A DNA stretch of 5,624 bases from Spirochaetia bacterium (lineage in GTDB: Bacteria > Spirochaetota > Spirochaetia > Sphaerochaetales > Sphaerochaetaceae), in the NCBI GenBank assembly GCA_900769955.1, contig CAAGIP010000242.1:1-5624 (forward strand), given 5' to 3'. How positions within the stretch are numbered: the first letter of the stretch is position 1; the number at the start of each line of letters is the position of its first letter. Made by a program: the position numbers and the translations under genes. Below are positions 1 through 5,624 of this stretch, piece by piece. A model generated the notes under the pieces. The model had not been told where the DNA came from, searched no databases, and was given only the letters and a program-made list of their open reading frames with translations.

Positions 1-2357
1 AGCCCGAACCAGATAAATGTGTTTTCACCTATCAGATAATCATTGGCAGGACTGAAGGAAGGAAAGACAATCCTGAAGAGTTTATCGGCATTAGCTGTTG
101 GACCGCTGCATAATGTTATGCTGCTCCATTTTTTTAATTCTTTGGCCTTTTTCAGTAGTTCAGTGAACTCTGCGAATGAAAAGGAAGCATGTGCCAGCAA
201 TCTGTTGTTCTTCGAATGCCAGTAGGTAAGTTTTTTATCATCAGATCCGCACATTACATCGGAATCAAGCACTGCTACTGCGTCCTTCACCGTCCTGAAA
301 CATCGCAGCGAATTGACTATATAGTCCTTTGTGATGAAATCGAAGAGGGCATCGTTTTTGATGTGGTAACATGATTTGGAAAGATCAAGAAGCTTCAGCA
401 TTTCTGCAGATACGGAGTCGCGATGAAGCATAAGATAGTTGTAATCCGATACAACTATGAATTTTCCCCTGGCTCTGGTAATGGCGACATTTACAAGACG
501 TGTAGCGTCATCTATAGTTTCTCCGTCAGTAAAGATTATACCTGTTTCCCGTTTTGGTGCTGATTCAACCGTATCGAAAATGATGACATCCTTTTCAAAG
601 CCCTGGAACTGATGAACGGTTGAACAGAGGATATCTGGTTTGTATCCCCTGATCCTGTCTGTAGCATCCTTCATCATGGCTGAAAGCAGTTTTGCCTGTG
701 CCTGATATGGCGTGATTATCCCAACTGACAATCCTCTTGTCTGAACGGCACATAGTGCAAGTTTCATGGCTATTACTGCGGACAGTGGGTTGAAGCGTGA
801 TCCTGATGATGTGGTATGACAAAGTGTCTGAAGGTCGGAGTAATCAGCAAGGGCAATTTCCTTACCGGCAAAGGGCTGACTGCCTGTCGCTTTTGATACC
901 TTTGCCCTCATTCCGGGAGCAGAGACTAGCATGCCGTCATAAAGACTGTCGCTAATGTATGATGCTATTTTCGGGTGCATTCTCCGCTGTTCGTTGAGCA
1001 TCGTCATCCACGGATGTTTCCTGACATTGCCATCACTGTCATTTGCATGGAGATATGTGAAGACATCATTTCTGAGGATCGATTTTGGACTGAACTGAAC
1101 TATCGGAGCGAGCTGTCTGAAATCACCGAGGAGGACAAGTTTCTTTGCCATGGTGGAAGCAATCATCACCTGAGGCACATAAGCCATAGATACCTCATCA
1201 AAGAATACGATATCCCAGCTGATGCTGCGAATTTTATCCATCAGGGTGGCTTTTGTTGCTGTTGTTGCAATGATTCTGGCTGAGGATATATATGCTTCTT
1301 CCTTTTTTACCAGAATTGAATGACATAAAGCCCTTATTGTCTGCGCAACTTTCTTATACCATTTTTCCTCATCACAGCATCTTTCAGTGATAGATTTCAT
1401 TCCTTCAAGATGATCCTTCATGTCAGTCGGAACATCTTTCCTGGAGCATAGACTGTCAATCGATGATATAAGTAATTTTGTTATCTCATCGTCACTGATA
1501 TTCACATTCAGTTTTGATTTGAAGATGGTGTCGGTCTTTTGAAGAACAGCCTTTATGTCCGGGCACTGATTGGATGCATAAAGGCGGGCACAGAAGTTTT
1601 CATTTGCATACAGATTGGGTTCTCTTGCCATCCCGTAACGGAATACTTTCCCTGTTATCTGATCAAGATAGCCGCTTGTCTTTGCAATATCGATTATCTT
1701 CAGAACTGCACCGTCTACTGAAATATTGCTCTGAGATATGATGAGAACTTTCCTGCCTGCAAGCATATTCTCAAGTGCCAGTTTGGCAAGAGTGTAGGTC
1801 TTTCCTGTTCCGGGAGGCCCCCAAATCATGGTTATTCTGCCGTTCTTAACTTTCTCTGCAGCATCTTCAAAACCTTTGTCTGGCTCTCCGTTTTTTTCAA
1901 GATGTATCTGGGACGCACCGACAAGCATTCTGAGCAGCTTGTTGTTGGGATCCAGATTTTCTATCTGTCTTGCAAGATTCTCAGTCAGCTTGGATGTATC
2001 GACGATCATTGAAAGTGAATCAACCGGTTTGCTGTATCTCTGAATGCAGACTTCGATGTATTCGTGGGAGCAATAGCTGATGAATCCAGGGTAAGTGACT
2101 GAATCTATTGTGAAAATGGCGCATGTGTCAGGAGCAAAGTTCAGAAACTGATGATTCGGAAACTGATAATATCCGTCCAGCTGCTCTGAGTATATGAAGC
2201 AACCATCGGAAAGGCTGTAGGTCTTCCTTTTTGAGTTTGATCTTATGAATCTCACTTCTGCATACAGTTCATCCCGGTATTTCACCAGCTCCTGTCTGAC
2301 TTTATCGGATGATATCTGTATTGTCTCTTCCTGTATATCTTTCTCCTGATTAATCAT
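1..2357 (-). CDS. Superfamily 1 (Upf1/DNA2-like) helicase, C-terminus cut by window edge
   Basis: The frame reads from ATG at 2355-2357 without a stop to the left edge, giving 785 codons. Visible helicase motifs, in order: Walker A GPPGTGK (residues 180-186), Walker B FFDEVSMA with D387/E388, motif III GDFRQLAP (411 on), QRRMHP (457-462), HQFQGFEKD (582-590) and the arginine-finger motif VNVAITRARGKF with TRAR at 627-630. This order and spacing is that of AAA_11/AAA_12 proteins, ATP-driven nucleic acid translocases of the Upf1/DNA2 group. About 175 residues precede Walker A and match nothing I recognise. An insertion rich in charged and Cys residues (about 250-345) lies between Walker A and Walker B. 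About 150 residues follow motif VI; the last visible ones, DYLIGENTFIWFG, resemble the end of a phospholipase D-like domain, but no HxK is visible. Family assignment is firm; the biological role (repair, RNA metabolism or phage defence) is not shown by the sequence. Confidence 0.93.
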   Translation of the reverse strand, partial: MINQEKDIQEETIQISSDKVRQELVKYRDELYAEVRFIRSNSKRKTYSLSDGCFIYSEQLDGYYQFPNHQFLNFAPDTCAIFTIDSVTYPGFISYCSHEYIEVCIQRYSKPVDSLSMIVDTSKLTENLARQIENLDPNNKLLRMLVGASQIHLEKNGEPDKGFEDAAEKVKNGRITMIWGPPGTGKTYTLAKLALENMLAGRKVLIISQSNISVDGAVLKIIDIAKTSGYLDQITGKVFRYGMAREPNLYANENFCARLYASNQCPDIKAVLQKTDTIFKSKLNVNISDDEITKLLISSIDSLCSRKDVPTDMKDHLEGMKSITERCCDEEKWYKKVAQTIRALCHSILVKKEEAYISSARIIATTATKATLMDKIRSISWDIVFFDEVSMAYVPQVMIASTMAKKLVLLGDFRQLAPIVQFSPKSILRNDVFTYLHANDSDGNVRKHPWMTMLNEQRRMHPKIASYISDSLYDGMLVSAPGMRAKVSKATGSQPFAGKEIALADYSDLQTLCHTTSSGSRFNPLSAVIAMKLALCAVQTRGLSVGIITPYQAQAKLLSAMMKDATDRIRGYKPDILCSTVHQFQGFEKDVIIFDTVESAPKRETGIIFTDGETIDDATRLVNVAITRARGKFIVVSDYNYLMLHRDSVSAEMLKLLDLSKSCYHIKNDALFDFITKDYIVNSLRCFRTVKDAVAVLDSDVMCGSDDKKLTYWHSKNNRLLAHASFSFAEFTELLKKAKELKKWSSITLCSGPTANADKLFRIVFPSFSPANDYLIGENTFIWFG

Positions 2358-2362
2358 TGTTT

Positions 2363-2367
2363 CCCTC
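2363..2367 (-). promoter_or_regulatory. Ribosome binding site of the helicase gene
   Basis: GAGGG on the minus strand lies 5 bases before the ATG at 2357 and supports that start. No strong promoter is seen between the terminator hairpin and this site. The best candidate, TTGATG (2404-2409) and TAGGGT (2380-2385) spaced by 18, is weak, so the helicase may depend partly on read-through from the upstream gene. Confidence 0.6.
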
Positions 2368-2448
2368 GGAAAGAAGTTTACCCTAAAAATCTATGAGGTG
2401 AAACATCAAATTCAGGTTTTACGCTGACATTACTGTCTTTAATGGATA

Positions 2449-2474
2449 AGGCGACCACCTCTCCGTGGTCGCCT
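2449..2474 (-). terminator. Hairpin, probable terminator of the 145-residue gene
   Basis: Perfect 10-bp inverted repeat AGGCGACCAC / GTGGTCGCCT with a 6-base loop, starting 20 bases after the stop codon of the gene at 2494-2931. The position fits a transcription terminator. The tail on the minus strand is TTATCCATT rather than a run of T, so it would be a weak intrinsic terminator or only an mRNA-end stabiliser. The same hairpin on the plus strand is followed by CATGCTTTC, also without a T run. Confidence 0.6.
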
Positions 2475-2493
2475 CATGCTTTCAGTCCTTCAC

Positions 2494-2931
2494 TCAGAGA
2501 ATGACGTAATCGTCGATTATTGTTCTCTTGTAGATGAGTTCTTCCTTTTTTTCGTCGTACACTGTTTTGCAGTAATACTCGTGTGGAACTCCGTTGATGG
2601 TTGTTCCTTCCCTGAAATCAGATACGGCAAAGGCCCTGCCATCGATAACCATCTCCTGATGGATTCCTGAGAGAACAAGTTCCATTCCTGTCTCAGGATC
2701 TGAGTAGTGTTCATCCTTCATTGTGAGAAGCTGTTCTTCCTTATTGAAGGTTTCCGGTGTGGAATTCCTGTACATGTACTGGATTCCCCTGTGCACAGCC
2801 TTGATGATTTCAATGTCCTCCGGTGTGAACGGTCTTGATTTGTCAGTTGTTTCCTGATCCACAGTCATCCTCCCCGATGATTTATTTCCTCTGCCGCACA
2901 GGCGGCATACACTCATCAGAAGGATTGTCAA
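2494..2931 (-). CDS. Hypothetical protein, 145 residues, TTG start
   Basis: I do not recognise this protein. It has no signal peptide or membrane segment and is rich in Glu, Asp, Lys and Thr. It shows an N-terminal CRLCG pair of cysteines (residues 9-12) followed by a basic, Gly/Ser-rich stretch, then an acidic body (TPEDIEIIKAVHRGIQYMYRN, in which a helix is likely) and a C-terminal half that looks beta-rich (GMELVLSGI, MVIDGRAFAV, EYYCKTVYD, LIYKRTIIDDYVIL). The TTG start at 2929-2931 is chosen because AGAAGGA sits 7 bases upstream and a good promoter lies just before it. An internal ATG at 2866-2868 (residue 22) has GGGGAGG touching it with no spacer, which is poor, but that shorter form of 124 residues, lacking the CxxC, remains possible. 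It has its own promoter and a hairpin after the stop, so it appears to be a single-gene unit between the ara remnants and the helicase. Confidence 0.7.
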   Translation of the reverse strand: MTILLMSVCRLCGRGNKSSGRMTVDQETTDKSRPFTPEDIEIIKAVHRGIQYMYRNSTPETFNKEEQLLTMKDEHYSDPETGMELVLSGIHQEMVIDGRAFAVSDFREGTTINGVPHEYYCKTVYDEKKEELIYKRTIIDDYVIL

Positions 2932-2959
2932 AGTGACATCCTTCTTCAGGGTGTCACTT
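2926..2959. repeat. TGTCA/TGACA dyad over transcription start, RBS and start codon
   Basis: An 8-bp perfect inverted repeat, AAGTGACA (2931-2938) and TGTCACTT (2952-2959), is separated by 13 bases that contain the ribosome binding site. A second half-site, TGTCA (2926-2930), forms a short dyad with 2934-2938 (TGTCA-AAG-TGACA), and a further TGTCA lies in the -35 box (2985-2989). The arms cover the predicted transcription start and touch the TTG codon. It could be an operator for a dimeric repressor, or an mRNA hairpin holding the Shine-Dalgarno sequence in its loop. No regulator is identified. Confidence 0.5.
2939..2945 (-). promoter_or_regulatory. Ribosome binding site deciding the TTG start
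   Basis: AGAAGGA on the minus strand, 7 bases before TTG at 2929-2931. It is the best-placed Shine-Dalgarno for this frame and the reason for preferring TTG over the internal ATG codons at residues 6 and 22. It lies inside the loop of the 2931-2959 inverted repeat. Confidence 0.6.
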
Positions 2960-2960
2960 A

Positions 2961-2990
2961 ATTATCAGGTAATAAAGTGTGAACTGTCAA
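2961..2990 (-). promoter_or_regulatory. Sigma-70 type promoter of the 145-residue gene
   Basis: On the minus strand TTGACA (2985-2990, a perfect -35) is followed after 18 bases by GATAAT (2961-2966, five of six to the -10 consensus). Transcription would start near 2954, giving a leader of only about 20-25 bases before the TTG start codon. It lies just beyond the araA stop, so it does not serve the ara genes. Confidence 0.65.
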
Positions 2991-3012
2991 ACTTTTTTAA
3001 CTACAGTGCAAT

Positions 3013-4470
3013 TCAGCGCTTAAAGTTCCAGATGATATCGCTGAGCATAAGTTCCTTCTCGAAGGAATCGAAGGTGGTTTCTTCTCCGATGTGGACGTGC
3101 TCGTTGTCCATGATCCTTGCCCAGTCGTGCATCATTTCGGCACTCACGTCGTAGCTTAAGACTGTGTGGTGGGCACCACCTGCAGCGATCCAGCACTCAA
3201 GACCTGTCTTAAGATCGGGCTTTGCCTTCCACATCACTCTGGCAACGGGAAGATTGGGCATTTCCATGATCGGCTTTACGGCTTCGATATCCTGTGTGAT
3301 GAGCCTGAGTCTTCCGCCCATGTCGATAAGGAATGCAACAATTGCCTTACCTTCTTTTCCTTCAAATACCAGTCTTGCAGGCTCCTTTCTGTTCATACCG
3401 ATACCGAGGTGATGTGTCTCGATCCTGGCTTATCTCCTGCGAGGGAGGGGCACACTTCAAGCATGTGGGCACCGAGGGAGTACTCTTCACCTTCTTTCAG
3501 GTGATATGTGTAGTCTTCCATGAATGCTGATGCTGGTCCCATTGCCTTCATGATCGCGGTCATGGCAGCAGTCTTCCAGTCGCCTTCACCTGCGTAACCG
3601 TAACCTGAGCCATGAGATGCTGGGTTGCAAGGCCCGGAAGCTGGTCCATGCCGTTGAGGTCCTGGAAGGTGTTGGAGAATGCTTTCGCTCCCTCTCTGTT
3701 CATCATCTTCTTCATCGCTATCTCTTACCTTGCCTGATAGCGGATCGCATCGATATCATCGGTGTTAATGGTGTAGTTCTCTTTGTAAGTTGTGAAGAGT
3801 TCATCGATTTCATCTTCAGTAACCTTGCCCATTTCGGTAACAAGATCACCTACAGCCCAGGTGTTGACTTCCCAGCCGAGTTTTCTCTGAACTTCCACTT
3901 TGTCACCTTCGGTTACCGCAACTTCCCTCATGTTGTCGCCGAAGCGCATTACCTTAAGGTTTCTTGAGAAGTCGACACCGACGCAGACTTTCATCCAGTC
4001 GGAAAGACGCTTTCTGACATCCTCATCCTTCCAGTAGCCTGCAATGATCTTCCTCTTAAGTCTCAGCCTTGCTCCGATGAATCCATGCTCTCTGTCACCG
4101 TGTGCTGACTGGTTGAGGTTCATGTAATCCATGTTGATTTCCTCATTGGGAATCTCGCGGCCGTACTGGGTTGCAAGGTGGCAGTACGGCTTCTGAAGCT
4201 TTTCAAAGCCGTCGATCCACATCTTTGAAGGTGAGAATGTGTGACACCATGATACAACTCCGATGCACTCATCGCGGTAGTTTGCTTCCTTGATCATGGA
4301 GCTTATCTCACTGCCTGTCATCGCAGTGACTTTGTGAACGAGAGGATAGGGGAGAACCTTTGAAAGCTCCTCAGCCATCTCCTTTGCCCTTGTTTCAACT
4401 GTCTTAAGTACCTCATCACCATAGAGGAACTGTGAACCGACAATAATCAGAATTCCTTTTTATCCATCAT
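3013..4470 (-). pseudogene. araA: L-arabinose isomerase, broken by three frameshifts and a stop
   Basis: AraA converts L-arabinose to L-ribulose in the cytoplasm, a metal-dependent first step of arabinose use. Joined across its breaks the product would be about 486 residues, normal for the family. Recognisable stretches: VGSQFLYGDEVLKTVETRAK, CHTFSPSKMWIDG, MNLNQSAHGDRE, RFGDNMREVAVTEGDKVE, GYGYAGEGDWKTAAM, FMEDYTYHLKEGEEYSLGAH, GGAHHTVLSYD. Residues matching the E. coli metal ligands Glu306, Glu333, His350 and His450 are all still encoded (about 295, 318, 335 and 435). Defects: a missing base at about 4448 (Trp codon 8, TGG to TG), TAA at 3725-3727 (codon about 249, after RYQAR), a missing G at 3604-3605 and a missing C/G at 3427-3428. 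Each frame resumes at once with good similarity, so decay is recent or the indels are sequence errors. The ATG at 4468-4470 overlaps the araD stop (ATGA), the classic coupling within an araDA operon. No T-rich terminator is seen after the stop. Confidence 0.93.
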
Positions 4471-4940
4471 TTCTTCTCCTGTCCGTAATATGCGTTTCGT
4501 CCGTGTTTTCTTAAGTAGTGCCTGTCCATCAGGTGAGACGGAACGTCTTCCGTTCCCCTGTTTATCATGATCGTATTGAATGTCATTGCCGCAACTTCTT
4601 CCATGACTGCTGCGTTGTGTACAGCATCGATCGGGTCCTTGCCCCATGCAAACGGATCATGGTTCTTAACAAGTACGCCGGGAATTGCATCGGGATCCTT
4701 ATCTTCAAAGGTTTTAATGATCACTTTTCCAGTGTTCTTCTCATATTCACCATTGATCTCAGCTTCGGTGAGGCTTCTTGCACAGGGGATTTCACCGTGG
4801 AAGTAATCGGCATGTGTGGTGCCGAAGGGCCTTATTGCAGATCCGCTCTGCGCGAATGACACAGCCATTCTGTAATGGGTGTGCACGACGCCTCCGCTAT
4901 TGGGAAATGCTTTGTGAAGCTCGATGTGGGTGGGAGTGTC
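4467..4940 (-). pseudogene. araD: L-ribulose-5-phosphate 4-epimerase, N-terminus missing
   Basis: AraD interconverts L-ribulose 5-phosphate and D-xylulose 5-phosphate, using a Zn ion in a class II aldolase fold. The reading frame, clean to its TGA at 4467-4469, starts abruptly with DTPTH (4926-4940), which matches residue 76 on of the E. coli enzyme. It continues with VVHTHYR (Zn-binding HTH), GTTHADYFHGEIPCAR (catalytic Asp), EINGEYE, PGVLVKNHDPFAWG, DAVHNA (third Zn His), and ends DRHYLRKHGRNAYYGQEKK with the C-terminal Tyr. About 75 N-terminal residues are absent, including the phosphate-binding GN(V/T)S and KPSG segments and the SS pair before DTPTH. Upstream of the break the DNA belongs to araR on the other strand, so no start codon or promoter remains. 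The GTG at residue 94 equivalent could formally start translation but is the Val of VHTH. Identity is firm; the fragment should be inactive. Confidence 0.93.
4476..4480 (-). promoter_or_regulatory. Ribosome binding site of araA
   Basis: AGGAG on the minus strand, 5 bases before the araA ATG at 4470 and inside the last codons of araD. With the ATGA stop/start overlap this indicates translational coupling of araD and araA in the ancestral operon. Confidence 0.7.
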
Positions 4941-4943
4941 GAA
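4935..4943. other. Deletion or rearrangement junction between araD and araR
   Basis: AraD similarity on the minus strand stops at the Asp codon 4938-4940, and AraR similarity on the plus strand starts at about 4938-4943 (EGIIASGLSLD). Both genes point away from this point and both lack their 5' parts. One deletion taking both 5' ends and the divergent promoter region explains it; an assembly join is the alternative. The exact base and any microhomology cannot be fixed without an intact relative. Confidence 0.75.
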
Positions 4944-5297
4944 GGTATCATTGCATCCGGTCTTTCCCTTGATCAGGTGAAGCTCAGGTGGTACACGACG
5001 GAAGACGGTGAGGAAGGTGATTCAGGAAAGGCTGATGGCATTGCTTCAGAGTTTGAGGGTGTGGATGCGCTTGTGTGCTACAATGATCAGGTGGCTGTTG
5101 CTGCCGTGCAGGCGGGTGTAAAGGCTTTGTTCATTGCAAGCTTCGATAACAGTCAGCTCTGTCAGGTATACCGCGACAGGATATACTCTGTCGGACACAG
5201 GAAGGATGAACTTGGGGAAGAAGCGGCAATCCGGATGATTTCCATGCTTGACGGGAGAAGGGAAGAGAGCGTGTTTCTGGACTGGATTTACCTTTAA
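4938..5297 (+). pseudogene. araR: AraR-like arabinose repressor, C-terminal fragment
   Basis: AraR regulators join a GntR-type winged helix to a LacI/periplasmic-binding-like sugar sensor and repress ara genes in Bacillota. Only about 120 C-terminal residues remain: GLSLDQVKLRWYTTED, VDALVCYNDQVAV (typical LacI-fold strand and turn), IASFDNSQLC, SVGHRKDELGEEAAIRMISMLDGRREE and FLDW. The DNA-binding domain and the first two thirds of the sensor, some 230 residues, are absent. The hinge between CYNDQVAVAAVQAG and IASFDNS is about 7-8 residues shorter than usual, suggesting an internal small deletion. The end, FLDWIYL then TAA (5295-5297), departs from the usual longer ending, which often has a further ten or so residues. 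An ATG at 4875 makes an open frame into this fragment, but its first 21 codons are antisense to araD, so it is not a real start. Assignment to the AraR group is confident; the fragment cannot bind DNA. Confidence 0.85.
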
Positions 5298-5354
5298 CAG
5301 GGACTGCTGAAGCACAATCCCTTATCCGGTAAGCAGTGTGTGACATTCTGAATG
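5298..5354. other. Non-coding stretch behind araR, possible element left end
   Basis: No gene is seen. A perfect 6-bp inverted repeat ACTGCT (5303-5308) / AGCAGT (5332-5337) spans 23 bases, with a competing GGGA / TCCC pairing (5300-5303 and 5318-5321). A short hairpin CATT-CTG-AATG follows at 5344-5354. Imperfect subterminal hairpins are usual at ends of IS200/IS605-type elements, so this may hold the left end of the element suggested by the adjacent RNA; that is inference. Confidence 0.3.
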
Positions 5355-5516
5355 CCACCCGGTGGATGCGCGGTCTTTCCCATCATAGGGTAATGGTCTA
5401 CTGATAATGTAATGCAGGAAAATGTTCCTGAATGAACCTTGATAAATCAGTGCAAGTATGCAAAACTCTTATGCGTGGCCGGGCCAACCCGGCTGAAACC
5501 GGCAGAAGCCGATCAA
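5355..5516 (+). ncRNA. Structured RNA candidate, HEARO/omega-RNA-like
   Basis: No open frame of note, but many well-formed stems on the plus strand: CCAC/GTGG (5355-5358, 5362-5365), CCC/GGG (5379-5381, 5388-5390), ACTGAT/ATCAGT (5400-5405, 5446-5451) enclosing CAGGAA-AATG-TTCCTG (5415-5430), GCCGGG-CCAA-CCCGGC (5478-5493), CGGC-AGAA-GCCG (5500-5511), and a long-range TTGAT/ATCAA pair (5439-5443, 5512-5516) closing the last two. Several loops are purine-rich tetraloops, as in folded RNAs. The tract CTTATGCGTGGC followed by a GC-rich hairpin and GAAACCGGCAGAAGCCGA gives me the impression of the HEARO RNA, the guide-carrying omega-RNA of IscB nucleases, which lies just upstream of iscB in IS605-like elements. 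That recognition is from memory, not from a search. Plus-strand sense is assumed. The iscB gene would start beyond the right edge. A group II intron fragment is the main alternative. Confidence 0.5.
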
Positions 5517-5624
5517 TTATGCTTTAAATAAAGACTCACTTGATAATGGCCATGAAGGCTGTTGAAATCCATCAGAAGACGGGTGTTGGGATCTTTTCTG
5601 CATGGAAATGAATATACATACGGA
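5517..5624. other. Non-coding stretch at right edge
   Basis: No supported gene. A short frame ATG GCC ATG AAG (from about 5546) ends at TGA after 17 codons. Another frame stays open from about 5561 to the edge but encodes a basic peptide (LKSIRRRVLGSFLHGNEYTYG) that I do not recognise and that does not look like an IscB N-terminus. It may be the 3' part of the RNA or the leader of a gene outside the window. Confidence 0.3.

Noticed and set aside
975..1283. Plus-strand open frame of 102 residues ending in a run of cysteines
   Set aside because: It is antisense to the helicase between motifs II and IV. The cysteine run is the reverse complement of the repeated GCA/ACA codons of the helicase.
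2926..2931. TTGACA on the minus strand at the start of the 145-residue gene as a -35 box
   Set aside because: No acceptable -10 box lies 16-19 bases downstream. It is the start codon plus the next codon, and the better promoter is at 2961-2990.
3617..3967. Plus-strand open frame of 116 residues
   Set aside because: It lies antisense to the conserved body of araA and its product resembles nothing. It is a shadow of the isomerase coding pattern.
4518..4859. Plus-strand open frame of 113 residues
   Set aside because: Fully antisense to the well-conserved araD fragment, with no ribosome binding site or recognisable motif.
4875..5297. Plus-strand open frame of 140 residues starting at ATG 4875 as an intact gene
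   Set aside because: Its first 21 codons are the antisense of araD and only the part from about 4938 resembles AraR. It is an accidental fusion frame over a deletion junction, so the real content is given as an araR pseudogene fragment.
5355..5516. Group II intron fragment
   Set aside because: No GUGYG-type 5' end, no domain V hairpin and no reverse transcriptase remnant are visible in the window. It is kept only as the second choice to a HEARO-like RNA.
1..5624. CRISPR array, tRNA or rRNA genes
   Set aside because: No regularly spaced repeats and no cloverleaf or ribosomal RNA signature were found on either strand.

Overview
The window looks like chromosomal DNA from a Bacillota (Firmicutes) bacterium, probably a gut-type clostridial or Lachnospiraceae-like lineage. 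The evidence is moderate GC, frequent AGA/AGG arginine codons, purine-rich Shine-Dalgarno sites, an ATGA-coupled araD-araA pair, and a divergent AraR-type regulator, an arrangement mostly known from Bacillota. The exact taxon cannot be fixed from sequence alone.

Layout, left to right: (1) 1-2357, minus strand: a long uninterrupted frame for an Upf1/DNA2-like superfamily 1 helicase whose C-terminus runs off the left edge. (2) 2449-2474: a perfect 10-bp hairpin, the likely terminator of the next gene. (3) 2494-2931, minus strand: an unrecognised 145-residue protein with a TTG start. It has a good sigma-70 type promoter and a dyad of TGTCA/TGACA half-sites over the transcription start, ribosome binding site and start codon. 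(4) 3013-4470, minus strand: araA (L-arabinose isomerase), full length in outline but broken by three one-base deletions and one stop codon. (5) 4467-4940, minus strand: the C-terminal two thirds of araD (L-ribulose-5-phosphate 4-epimerase). (6) 4938-5297, plus strand: the C-terminal third of an AraR-like repressor. (7) 5298-5624: no convincing gene, but a dense set of nested hairpins (about 5355-5516) that looks like a structured RNA. My best guess is a HEARO/omega-RNA of an IscB-type IS605-related element whose protein would begin beyond the right edge.

The middle of the window is a dead arabinose-utilisation locus. The simplest reading is that a divergent araR / araD-araA pair lost, in one deletion ending at about 4940, the whole shared promoter region and the 5' parts of both araD and araR. 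With no promoter and no epimerase N-terminus, araA then picked up disabling changes. The flanking helicase frame (785 codons without a break) argues against generally poor sequence quality, although the indels all lie in short homopolymers and need checking against reads. The putative omega-RNA element lies directly behind the truncated repressor, whose last residues depart from the expected AraR ending, so the element may be inserted at or near the end of araR.
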